From Bacteroidota bacterium (lineage in GTDB: Bacteria > Bacteroidota > Bacteroidia > Bacteroidales > VadinHA17), in assembly GCA_029547705.1 (NCBI GenBank), contig JAKPOU010000034.1:84508-148507 (forward strand): a stretch of 64,000 bases of DNA, in the 5' to 3' direction. Under the pieces are notes generated by a model, which did no database searches, had not been told where the DNA came from, and was given only the letters and a program-made list of their open reading frames with translations. The translations under genes were made by a program, and so were the position numbers. Shown one piece after another: positions 35,910 to 44,527 of the stretch (position 1 is its first letter; every line of letters begins with the position of its first letter).

Positions 35910-36069
35910 AAAAAACTCTATCTCCTTACAAGTCTGCCGGCAATAAAAAAATCAGATATTAAACAGCCTGATTTTCAGATATGTGCAAAGAATATTATCA
36001 GGATATAGAGGAAACCTCATCAGGGTATGGAAGATACCTCATCGGGATGCCACGGGAGTGAATGGTTGT

Positions 36070-36143
36070 GGGCGATGAGGGAGTCGAACCCCCGACCCTA
36101 TGCTTGTAAGGCATATGCTCTGAACCAACTGAGCTAATCGCCC
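36070..36143 (-). tRNA. tRNA-Val (anticodon UAC)
   Basis: Reading the minus strand, GGGCGAT (acceptor) ... TATGC-CTTACAA-GCATA (anticodon arm, anticodon TAC) ... CGGGG/GGGTTCGACTC T-arm ... ATCGCCC close a complete cloverleaf with a 7-bp acceptor. Discriminator base is A, and CCA is not encoded. It has a well-formed promoter of its own 14 nt upstream. Confidence 0.95.
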
Positions 36144-36156
36144 GAAAAAGTGACTG

Positions 36157-36188
36157 CAAATATATCATATTTTTCTTTTCTCCACAAA
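36157..36188 (-). promoter_or_regulatory. Bacteroidota-type promoter of tRNA-Val
   Basis: On the minus strand TTTG (36188-36185), 20 nt, then TATATTTG (36164-36157): an exact match to TTTG-N20-TAnnTTTG, placed directly before the tRNA 5' end. Confidence 0.8.
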
Positions 36189-36430
36189 ATATTTTGTTTC
36201 ATGTTTTTCCCGGCTGATTTTTCTGAAGCAAAGTGCCGGAACTTATTGCAACATATTAACAAATCATTTCATTTTGTTGAAAACAGTCTGATAATCTGAT
36301 GTAATAAGTGAACAAAAAATTCTTACATTCGCTTTCGTTAATGTTTAGTCAATCCTGTAATTCTGTTGCAGTCCAACAAGGTTGCCAGAAGTGAGTCGTT
36401 ATTTATCTGATACATTGGGTGTTACTTCTG

Positions 36431-39400
36431 ATGAAAAAAATGAACCTGATCAATATGAGGCATAACAGTATTGTTTCGTTTCTTAAATCGATTATCAGTT
36501 TCCTTGCAGAATTCTTCCCGCTCTGGATTTTTTCCGAAGATGAAACTGTATTGTCCACCAGGCTGAAGAGGCCCGATCCGGCGCAGTACATCCTTCCTGC
36601 AATGGTCAGTGTCTTTCTCGGTTTCAGCGGACAGTGGAACATGGCCGGGGCACAGGGCTGTGATCCTTCCTTCAGAAATTGCCCGGGTGATATAGTGGTA
36701 AATGTTCAGCCCGGAACCTGTGGCAATAATGTTTCCTGGACAGCTCCCGTAATGACTGCTCCCTGTCCCGGATATACTGTTACAAGCAACCATGAACCCG
36801 GGAATTTCTTCAATGCCGGGACAACCACCGTGACGTATTTTTCCTGGGAAGGAACAGAAAAAAAAGATTCCTGCAAGTTCAATGTCATTGTTATTGATAA
36901 TCAAAAACCTGTTGTTCTGACAAAGAACGCGAACCTGTATATTGGCCAGTCGGGGACTGCAATACTCAGAGCTGCCGATATAGACAATGGTTCGTACGAC
37001 AACTGCTCTCTTATACTGGTGCCTTCCAGGACGGTTTTTACATGCTCTGATGTGGGACAGACCATAGCTGTAATGCTCAGGGGCAGTGATCCTTCAGGAA
37101 ATTCATCGGCTTCAGGTGCCCTGGTAACTGTTTATGACACTGTCCGCCCGGTTATCATGACCAGGGAATTTACGCTGACACTGGACAATAACGGGACAGG
37201 TATTATTCAGGCATCAGATATCGATAACGGAACTTATGACAATTGTGGTCCGGTTACATTATCCGTCACACCTTCGGTGTTTTCCTGTGCCGATCAGGGA
37301 GACCGGACAGTAAGATTTACCACAACAGATATTCATGGCAATACTGCTTCAAGGGATGTATTCATTTCTGTACGGTCATCGCTGAAAATCCATAGTATAT
37401 CTCTAAGCAACTGCGATGCCGTGGGCACATATTCCCTTTTCAACCTGAATGTATCGGGAGGTGCTGGAAATTATACTTATTTCTGGGATTGCCTTGATGA
37501 TAACGTAAAACCGTTTGTCCAGGAAATACCTTACTATCCTTATGTTTCATTTGCAAATACGAGCCATAAGGTTACTCCTTTTTTCAATAATAATATTCCC
37601 AACGGTAGCTATACCATAAGGCTGACGGTCACAGACGGGAACGGATGCCGGGATTCGGCCGATATGCTGATAATAAAAAGCGGTCCTGTTTACGGGAACG
37701 TTAATTTCAGGAAGTCGGTAGCCTGTGAAGGGTCTGTTGTGACCTACACGGTCAATCCCGATCCCGTAGCAACATTTGACTGGGAGGTGGAGAATGGCAC
37801 CATATTGTCGTCTGTTCCCTATTCCAATTCGGTTGAGGTCCGGTGGAATCTTGGAGTTACCAGGGGAGTGGTTAGGGCAACACTCAACAAAACCAATCTG
37901 GTAGGCGAGCCATGCGCCGCTACGGTTATTGATTCTGTTTCCATTGATCTTATACAGCCTCCGGTATTTAATAATCCTGTCAACATTGCATGTATGGGAT
38001 CAGAAGAGATCTATACCCTGACAGCACCTTACCAGTTTTATGAATGGTCTGTCACAGGTGGTGTCATCACAGAGGGAGGCTCGGATAATAATTTTGTCAG
38101 GGTGAGATGGAATGAGGCCCCGGCGGGGAAAGTTGAGGTGATTGTAAGTACGCCCGCAGGATGTTCGTCCTCGGCTTTTGTGGATGTCATTATAAATAAT
38201 CTTGAAGGAAGCGTGGTTTCGTTGACTGATATAAGCTGTAACGGAGCTGCAAACGGCATGGTTACGGTTGCAGCAGTGGAGGGGTCCGGCCTGGCGCCAT
38301 ATGAGTATTCCCTGGACGGAGGAACGTATCAGTCATCAGGCAGTTTCGTAAATATTGGTCCCGGTCCGCATATTGTTACAATACGCGATGCACATTCATG
38401 TACCTTTGATGTCGGCTTCAATATAACTCAGCCTGTAATCCTTGTTGCTTCAGTAAACAAGTCAGATGTTAGCTGTTTTGGCGGATCTGACGGCTCCGTC
38501 TCTGTAGCGGGATCGGGCGGAACCGCACCCTATGAGTACAGTCTCAATGGCGGTCCTTTCCGGACTTCGGGCAGTTTTCCCGGTCTTCCTGCAGGTTCAT
38601 ACACAGTGCAGGTAAGAGACGCAAATCTGTGCACGTTTGTACAGAAGGTTATGATTATGCAGCCGGATGCGGTTTCGGCTTCTGCTGAAGTCACAATACC
38701 CGTGAACTGTCACGGCGGAACGGCCACTGTCGCCATCACCGGCAGCGGCGGCACACCGCCCCTGTCATACACCTTCAACGGATCCGTCAGTACGACCGGA
38801 GTATTTCCCGGTATCAGTGCAGGCGTCTATGAATGGAGTGTTACTGATGCCAATGGCTGCGGTCCCTTCAGGGGTACTCTTGAAGTTACCGAACCCCCAC
38901 AGCTTTCGGGTTCAGCTTCGGTTACCGGAGCAATAGACTGTCATGGCGGAACGGCCATAGTCACTCTTACCGGCAGCGGAGGCACATCACCCCTGACATA
39001 CACCTTCAACGGCATCAGCAATGATACCGGCATATTCACCGGTATTCCCGCCGGAAACGGATACAGCTGGAGTATCACCGATGCAAATAACTGCGGTCCT
39101 GTCAGTGGTGTCATAAATGTCACAGAACCACCTCCCATAAACGGTGCCGCGTCGGTTACAACGGCGATAGAATGTCACGGCGGCACGGCCACTGTTCGGC
39201 TTACGGGAGGCGGCGGCACGGCACCCCTGACATACACTTTCAACGGCATCAGCAATGATACCGGCATATTCACCGGTATTCCCGCCGGAAGCGCCTACAC
39301 GTGGATCATCACAGATTCCCGTGGCTGTGGTCCGGTTACGGGTACACTTGACGTTACTGAGCCGGCAGTTATAACCGGTTCCGCCATGATCCTTGTTCCG

Positions 39401-42400
39401 GTTCAGTGCAACAGCGGAACGGCCACTGTTCAGCTTACGGGAGGCGGAGGCACGGCACCGCTGACATACACCTTCAACGGTATCAGCAATGAAACCGGCA
39501 TATTCACCGGTATTTCCGCCGGAAACGGATATATCTGGAGCATCACCGATGCAAATAACTGTTCGCCTGTCACAGGTGTTACGGATATTTCAGAGCCTCC
39601 CGTCATAAGCACTGCTGCAAGCGTTGCAACGGAGATAACCTGCCATGGTGGCACTGCCACCGTTACCATTACCGGCAGCGGTGGCACACCGCCCCTGTCA
39701 TACACCTTCAACGGATCCGTCAGTGCGACCGGAGTATTTCCCGGTATCAGGGCAGGTGTCTATGAATGGAGCGTTACCGATGCCAATGGCTGCGGTCCCT
39801 TCACGGGTACTCTTGAAGTTACCGAACCCCCACAGCTTTCGGGTTCAGCTTCGGTTACCGGAGCAATAGACTGCTATGGCGGAACGGCCACAGTCACTCT
39901 TACCGGCAGCGGAGGCACATCACCCCTGATATACACCTTCAACGGCATCAGCAATGGTACCGGCATATTCACCGGTATTCCCGCCGGAAACGCCTACATC
40001 TGGAGCATCACCGATGCAAATAACTGCGGTCCTGTCAATGGTGTCATAAATGTTACAGAACCTCCTCCCATAAACGGTGCCGCGTCGGTTACAACTGTGA
40101 TAGCATGTCATGGCGGAACGGCCACAGTCACTCTTACCGGCAGCGGAGGCACATCACCCCTGATTTATACCTTTAACGGCATCAGCAATGGTACCGGCAT
40201 ATTCACCGGTATTCCTGCCGGAAGCGGATACAGCTGGAGTATCACTGATGCCCGTGGCTGCGGTCCTTTTACCGGCACTGTTGATATTTCGGAGCCCGAA
40301 GTGATAAATGCTTCGGTATCAATCACGGAGCCGATAATCTGTTACGGAGGCACAACAACAGTTATTTTAACGGGAAGCGGCGGCACGGCACCCCTGACAT
40401 ACACTTTCAACGGCATCAGCAATGATACCGGCATATTCACCGGTATTCCCGCCGCCGACGGATATATCTGGAGCATCACTGATGCCAATAACTGTACGCC
40501 TGTAACCGGTACCATTGATATTTCAGAGCCTCCCGCCATAAGCGCTGCTGCAAGCGTTGCAACGGAGATAGCATGTCACGGCGGAACGGTCACTGTCGTC
40601 ATTACCGGCAGCGGCGGCACACCGCCCTTGTCATACACCTTCAACGGATCCGTCAGTGCGACCGGAGTATTTCCCGGTATCAGTGCAGGCGTCTATGAAT
40701 GGAGCGTTACCGATGCCAATGGCTGCGGTCCCTTCAGGGGTACTCTTGAAGTTACCGAACCCCCACAGCTTTCGGGTTCAGCTTCGGTTACCGGAGCAAT
40801 AGCATGTCATGGCGGAACGGCCACAGTCACTCTTACCGGCAGCGGAGGCACATCACCCCTGACATACACCTTCAACGGCATCAGCAATGATACCGGCATA
40901 TTCACCGGTATTCCTGCCGGAAGCGGATACAGCTGGAGTATCACTGATGCCCGTGGCTGCGATCCTATTACCGGCACTGTTGATATTTCGGAGCCCGAAG
41001 TGATAAATGCTTCGGTATCAATCACGGAGCCGATAATCTGTTACGGAGGCACAACAACTGTTATTATAACGGGAAGCGGCGGTACTGCACCCCTGACATA
41101 CACTTTCAACGGTATCAGCAACAGGACAGGGATCTTTGCGGGAATACCTGCGGGTTCTGATTACCACTGGAGCGTCACGGACACTTACTTATGCACCCCG
41201 GCAGCGGGAACACTGGACATCACGGAACCTCCGGAATACAGAGCTGAAATTACTTTTATCACGAATGTGTCAGTTTCCGGCGGCAATGACGGAAGTGTAA
41301 CAGTTGAGGCGTCGGGTGGCACAGCTCCGTATCTGTTCAGACTGAATTCGGGAAGCTATCAGCCGTCAGGATCGTTCAGTGACCTGACTGCGGGCAGTTA
41401 TTCCGTCACCGTCCGGGATGCTGCCCTATGTGAAACAGTATTGACTGTAAGAATTACCGAGCCGGTCGTACCTCTTTCCGGCACACTGGTTTCGAAGGAA
41501 GATATTTTATGCTTCGGGGCTTCTACCGGTATGATTACCGTAAGCGGAACAGACGGACTGGCACCTTATGAATACAGCCTGAACGGAGGTGATTTCCGGT
41601 CTTCGGGTATCTTTACGGATCTTTCTGCGGGCAGCTATATTGTGACAATCAGGGATGCACAGCCTGAGGAATATCATATAATGGTAATCCTTGATGAACC
41701 TGCCACAGCTGTCAGCGTGGAAACCAGGGTGATAAACAATATTTGCCACGGAAGCAACCGTGGTATTGCCATAGCCATTGCAGACGGAGGAACAGGGCCC
41801 TACGAATTTTCATGGAACAGCTTGCCTGTGCAGAAAAACGATACAGCTTCGGGACTGGCAGCCGGCACCTATACTGTAACGGTTGATGATGCCAATGGCT
41901 GCAGGGTAACAGCCTTTGCTGTCCTGACAGATCCTCCGCCGCTGACGCTCGGGGTGATAACAACAGATGCCGATTGCCCTGACACCTATGAGGGTTCTGC
42001 GGAAGTTACCGTAAGCGGAGGCAATGCACCCTACAACGCTTTCTGGGAAGACGGAAACACATCCTTCAGCCGGACTGAAATGTTGCCGGGCACCTACAGG
42101 CTTATCGTGACGGATGCCGACGGATGCGTCGCGCAAGAAGATATTGTGATAGGTTACAGCGGTACCTTCGGCTGTCTTGAGATACCCCAGGTCATTACCC
42201 CGAACAATGACGGGTTCAATGATGAATGGAGGATCAGGAATATTGAGATGTATCCGGATGCTGAAGTCCTTGTTTACACCAGGTGGGGCAAGCTTGTCTA
42301 CAGGTCGAGGAATATATCCGCTGATCCCTGGGACGGAAGGTTTAACGGGCGGCTGATGCCTACGGATTCATATCATTACATATTGTATCTGAATGACGGC

Positions 42401-42439
42401 TCCAGGCCGAGGACGGGTGTAATAAGCATAATCAGGTAA
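36431..42439 (+). CDS. Giant SprB-repeat adhesin with type B T9SS sorting domain
   Basis: A ~2000-residue surface protein. N-terminal extension of about 75 residues (MKKMNLINMRHNSIVSFLKS...) ends in a hydrophobic stretch and AGAQG, probably a long signal peptide. Next comes an HYR-type domain (NCPGDIVVNVQPGTC), two Cys-containing cadherin-like modules (DIDNGSYDNC, DIDNGTYDNC), PKD-like parts, then about 17 SprB-type repeats of 77-79 residues, each with C(H/F)GGT...GT.PLTYTFNG...DANxCG...EPP. The last ~95 residues (LEIPQVITPNNDGFNDEWRI...) are the gliding-motility-associated C-terminal (type B) sorting domain. Such proteins are moved by or anchored through T9SS. ATG 36431 is preferred to the GTG at 36419. 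A porP/sprF gene follows 11 nt later. Confidence 0.92.
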   Translation: MKKMNLINMRHNSIVSFLKSIISFLAEFFPLWIFSEDETVLSTRLKRPDPAQYILPAMVSVFLGFSGQWNMAGAQGCDPSFRNCPGDIVVNVQPGTCGNNVSWTAPVMTAPCPGYTVTSNHEPGNFFNAGTTTVTYFSWEGTEKKDSCKFNVIVIDNQKPVVLTKNANLYIGQSGTAILRAADIDNGSYDNCSLILVPSRTVFTCSDVGQTIAVMLRGSDPSGNSSASGALVTVYDTVRPVIMTREFTLTLDNNGTGIIQASDIDNGTYDNCGPVTLSVTPSVFSCADQGDRTVRFTTTDIHGNTASRDVFISVRSSLKIHSISLSNCDAVGTYSLFNLNVSGGAGNYTYFWDCLDDNVKPFVQEIPYYPYVSFANTSHKVTPFFNNNIPNGSYTIRLTVTDGNGCRDSADMLIIKSGPVYGNVNFRKSVACEGSVVTYTVNPDPVATFDWEVENGTILSSVPYSNSVEVRWNLGVTRGVVRATLNKTNLVGEPCAATVIDSVSIDLIQPPVFNNPVNIACMGSEEIYTLTAPYQFYEWSVTGGVITEGGSDNNFVRVRWNEAPAGKVEVIVSTPAGCSSSAFVDVIINNLEGSVVSLTDISCNGAANGMVTVAAVEGSGLAPYEYSLDGGTYQSSGSFVNIGPGPHIVTIRDAHSCTFDVGFNITQPVILVASVNKSDVSCFGGSDGSVSVAGSGGTAPYEYSLNGGPFRTSGSFPGLPAGSYTVQVRDANLCTFVQKVMIMQPDAVSASAEVTIPVNCHGGTATVAITGSGGTPPLSYTFNGSVSTTGVFPGISAGVYEWSVTDANGCGPFRGTLEVTEPPQLSGSASVTGAIDCHGGTAIVTLTGSGGTSPLTYTFNGISNDTGIFTGIPAGNGYSWSITDANNCGPVSGVINVTEPPPINGAASVTTAIECHGGTATVRLTGGGGTAPLTYTFNGISNDTGIFTGIPAGSAYTWIITDSRGCGPVTGTLDVTEPAVITGSAMILVPVQCNSGTATVQLTGGGGTAPLTYTFNGISNETGIFTGISAGNGYIWSITDANNCSPVTGVTDISEPPVISTAASVATEITCHGGTATVTITGSGGTPPLSYTFNGSVSATGVFPGIRAGVYEWSVTDANGCGPFTGTLEVTEPPQLSGSASVTGAIDCYGGTATVTLTGSGGTSPLIYTFNGISNGTGIFTGIPAGNAYIWSITDANNCGPVNGVINVTEPPPINGAASVTTVIACHGGTATVTLTGSGGTSPLIYTFNGISNGTGIFTGIPAGSGYSWSITDARGCGPFTGTVDISEPEVINASVSITEPIICYGGTTTVILTGSGGTAPLTYTFNGISNDTGIFTGIPAADGYIWSITDANNCTPVTGTIDISEPPAISAAASVATEIACHGGTVTVVITGSGGTPPLSYTFNGSVSATGVFPGISAGVYEWSVTDANGCGPFRGTLEVTEPPQLSGSASVTGAIACHGGTATVTLTGSGGTSPLTYTFNGISNDTGIFTGIPAGSGYSWSITDARGCDPITGTVDISEPEVINASVSITEPIICYGGTTTVIITGSGGTAPLTYTFNGISNRTGIFAGIPAGSDYHWSVTDTYLCTPAAGTLDITEPPEYRAEITFITNVSVSGGNDGSVTVEASGGTAPYLFRLNSGSYQPSGSFSDLTAGSYSVTVRDAALCETVLTVRITEPVVPLSGTLVSKEDILCFGASTGMITVSGTDGLAPYEYSLNGGDFRSSGIFTDLSAGSYIVTIRDAQPEEYHIMVILDEPATAVSVETRVINNICHGSNRGIAIAIADGGTGPYEFSWNSLPVQKNDTASGLAAGTYTVTVDDANGCRVTAFAVLTDPPPLTLGVITTDADCPDTYEGSAEVTVSGGNAPYNAFWEDGNTSFSRTEMLPGTYRLIVTDADGCVAQEDIVIGYSGTFGCLEIPQVITPNNDGFNDEWRIRNIEMYPDAEVLVYTRWGKLVYRSRNISADPWDGRFNGRLMPTDSYHYILYLNDGSRPRTGVISIIR
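38675..41239 (+). repeat. Eleven nearly identical SprB repeat units in the adhesin gene
   Basis: Units 3-13 of the adhesin are 231 or 234 bp and close to identical at DNA level: 38675, 38906, 39140, 39374, 39608, 39839, 40073, 40307, 40541, 40772 and 41006 are the unit starts. The 231-bp unit type recurs at 38675, 39608 and 40541, defining a higher-order repeat of about 933 bp (3 or 4 units each). The third copy has only three units, one of which is a hybrid of the two types it replaces. The outer repeats (1, 2, 14-17) are diverged. Confidence 0.9.
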
Positions 42440-42450
42440 AGAGGAATATT

Positions 42451-43464
42451 ATGAATATGATACACATGAAATACGTCAGATGCTTATTGCTGATGGCTGT
42501 TTTAGTTTCATTCAGCAGGGAATTATATTCACAGCAGGTTCCCATGTACAGCCAGTACATAATGAACGGATATCTTGTCAATCCCTCCTTTGCCGGCCGT
42601 GATGGCTATTCTACCATAACTCTGACCGCCAGGGAACAGTGGGTGGGACTTGCGCAGAATCCGGCAACCTATGCTGCCAGCTTTCAGACCAGACTTCTGA
42701 AGAACAGTTATATATCAAAATCCACCGAAGTCAGGAAAAAGCTCGTAAAACCTTCACGCGGAAGCAGGGTAGGGATGGGTGGCTATATTTTCAATGATAA
42801 TAACGGCATTATGAGACGTACCGGTCTGCAGGCAATATATGCATATCATATTCCCATCGGCCGGTCCGAAGAAAGCAGGAGCAGCCTTTCCTTCGGACTC
42901 GCAATGACTGCATATCAGTTTGCAGTAAACACTGATAATCTGATATATGATATTGATGATCCCTTTCTGAACACGTATAAGAAATCAGTCTTTATTCCGG
43001 ATTTCAATTTCGGTACAAGTTATACTTCGTCCCGTTACTATGTGGGTTTTGCCATGACCAACCTGCTCAGGGGATCCCTTCTCTTCGGTGATGTTGAAAA
43101 TTCCAGAAGAGGAGAGCTGGGTCACTTCTATCTTACCGGGGGAGTTAAATTCCCTGTAGCCGAAGACTGGATAATTGAACCTTCCGCATTTGTCAAATCC
43201 TCGGATATGGTTTTCAAGTCGATCCAGATGGATATTACATCAAGGGTTTACTACAAAAATGATTACTGGGCAGGATTGTCGTGGAGGACTAACGACGCCC
43301 TCATTCTTCTGCTGGGCCTGAAGTATGACAGGTTTTATTTTGCCTATGCCTTTGATTTTACCCTCACGGATATAAGGCGTCAGAGCAACGGGACACATGA
43401 ACTGACGGCAGCAGTCAAGTTTGGTGAAAGTGCACGCCGGTACAGATGGATCAATTCATTCTGA
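42451..43464 (+). CDS. sprF: PorP/SprF family membrane protein paired with the adhesin
   Basis: At 337 residues, with a signal peptide (about residues 1-24, ending LYSQQ), this has the PorP/SprF N-terminus VPMYSQYIMNGYLVNPSFAG, then TARE-QWVGLAQNPATYAASFQTRL and repeated beta strands. In Flavobacterium, SprF-type proteins sit next to and are specifically required for secretion of their SprB-type adhesin. The 11-nt spacing from the giant adhesin makes the same pairing very likely here. The symbol is by analogy; several paralogues exist in a genome. It runs directly into the EEP gene 19 nt downstream. Confidence 0.85.
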   Translation: MNMIHMKYVRCLLLMAVLVSFSRELYSQQVPMYSQYIMNGYLVNPSFAGRDGYSTITLTAREQWVGLAQNPATYAASFQTRLLKNSYISKSTEVRKKLVKPSRGSRVGMGGYIFNDNNGIMRRTGLQAIYAYHIPIGRSEESRSSLSFGLAMTAYQFAVNTDNLIYDIDDPFLNTYKKSVFIPDFNFGTSYTSSRYYVGFAMTNLLRGSLLFGDVENSRRGELGHFYLTGGVKFPVAEDWIIEPSAFVKSSDMVFKSIQMDITSRVYYKNDYWAGLSWRTNDALILLLGLKYDRFYFAYAFDFTLTDIRRQSNGTHELTAAVKFGESARRYRWINSF

Positions 43465-43483
43465 AATAGAGCCCCGGATTGAT

Positions 43484-44527
43484 ATGATAAAGAGAAGGCT
43501 TGCTGTTCTCATCCTGTTTCTCTTCCATTTCCCGTGGTCATCCCATATGCTGTTTCCCCGGCCTTCCCCCGGTGAGCCGCTGCTGCTGATGTTTTACAAT
43601 GTTGAGAATCTCTTCGATATATATGATGATCCGGATACCAATGATGATGAATTTCTCCCGGGGAGCCCGAGGAGATGGAATATGAGAAAATACAAATCGA
43701 GGATCAATTCCCTGTACAAGGTAATAAGTGCCGCAGGCAGCTGGACACCCCCCGGAATAGTAGCTTTGTGTGAAACAGAAAACAGGAGGGTTCTGGAAGA
43801 CCTGGTGTACGGAACAAATCTTGCGAAATACAATTATGAAATTATCCATGAGGACTCTCCCGACCCCAGGGGAATAGATGTCTGTCTTATTTACAGAAAG
43901 GAAATTGTAGAGGTTTTATTCTGGGAATATCTTGTGCCAAAGACCTATACAGCAGGAACCTTTACAAGCCGGAGTGTGTTGTATGCAAAGTGCCTTGCAG
44001 GAGGAGACCTCATACATATTTTTGTAAACCACTGGCCGTCGAGAAGGGGAGGTGTGCTGGCCGGAGAGCGGCTGAGGAAGGATATAGCCGTAATGCTGAG
44101 GGACAAGGCAGACTCGGTTGCCCTTTCGGATGCCGGAAGCAAGATAGTGATCACGGGTGATTTCAATGCAGCTCCCGATGACAATATTGTAAGAATGATA
44201 CAGGATCCCTATTCTTCCGGTCTGGCGATGATCAATCTCTCCGCTGATACTCCCGGGGGGCAGGGTACCTACAGGTATCGCGGAACCTGGGAGACAATAG
44301 ACCAGTTTATCGTTTCAGAATCCCTGCTGGACAGCCCCGGGGGCCTTTACACATCAAGGGAGTATTATCACATATTCAGTCCTGATTTTCTGTTGAAAAA
44401 GGATCCCGTTTATCCCGGAATGAGTCCCTATTCAGCCTGGCGCGGCTATAAATTTCAGGGAGGTTTCAGTGATCATCTCCCTGTTCTGCTTGAACTCAGG
44501 CACCGGGATCATTCTCAAGCGGAGTGA
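43484..44527 (+). CDS. Exported endonuclease/exonuclease/phosphatase (EEP) family protein
   Basis: A 347-residue EEP-fold protein. An N-terminal hydrophobic segment (residues ~4-22) suggests export or a lipid-less anchor. The catalytic motifs of DNase I-like nucleases are present: LLMFYNVENLFD (Asn), VALCETENRR (Glu), HIFVNHWPSRRGG (His), VITGDFNAAPDDN (Asp/Asn), and GGFSDHLPVLLEL (Asp/His). It is probably a nuclease, although phosphatase activity is possible. The track start at 43421 overlaps porP; ATG 43484 is preferred. Its 3' end overlaps the convergent cca gene by 32 nt. Confidence 0.85.
   Translation: MIKRRLAVLILFLFHFPWSSHMLFPRPSPGEPLLLMFYNVENLFDIYDDPDTNDDEFLPGSPRRWNMRKYKSRINSLYKVISAAGSWTPPGIVALCETENRRVLEDLVYGTNLAKYNYEIIHEDSPDPRGIDVCLIYRKEIVEVLFWEYLVPKTYTAGTFTSRSVLYAKCLAGGDLIHIFVNHWPSRRGGVLAGERLRKDIAVMLRDKADSVALSDAGSKIVITGDFNAAPDDNIVRMIQDPYSSGLAMINLSADTPGGQGTYRYRGTWETIDQFIVSESLLDSPGGLYTSREYYHIFSPDFLLKKDPVYPGMSPYSAWRGYKFQGGFSDHLPVLLELRHRDHSQAE

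Noticed and set aside
38038-41025. Minus-strand ORFs within the adhesin repeat region
   Set aside because: They recur with the repeat period and have no domain signal; they are antisense shadows of the SprB units.
38675-41239. CRISPR array
   Set aside because: Repeats are 231-234 bp coding units without short repeats and unique spacers. No cas genes and no other CRISPR-like arrays are visible in the window.
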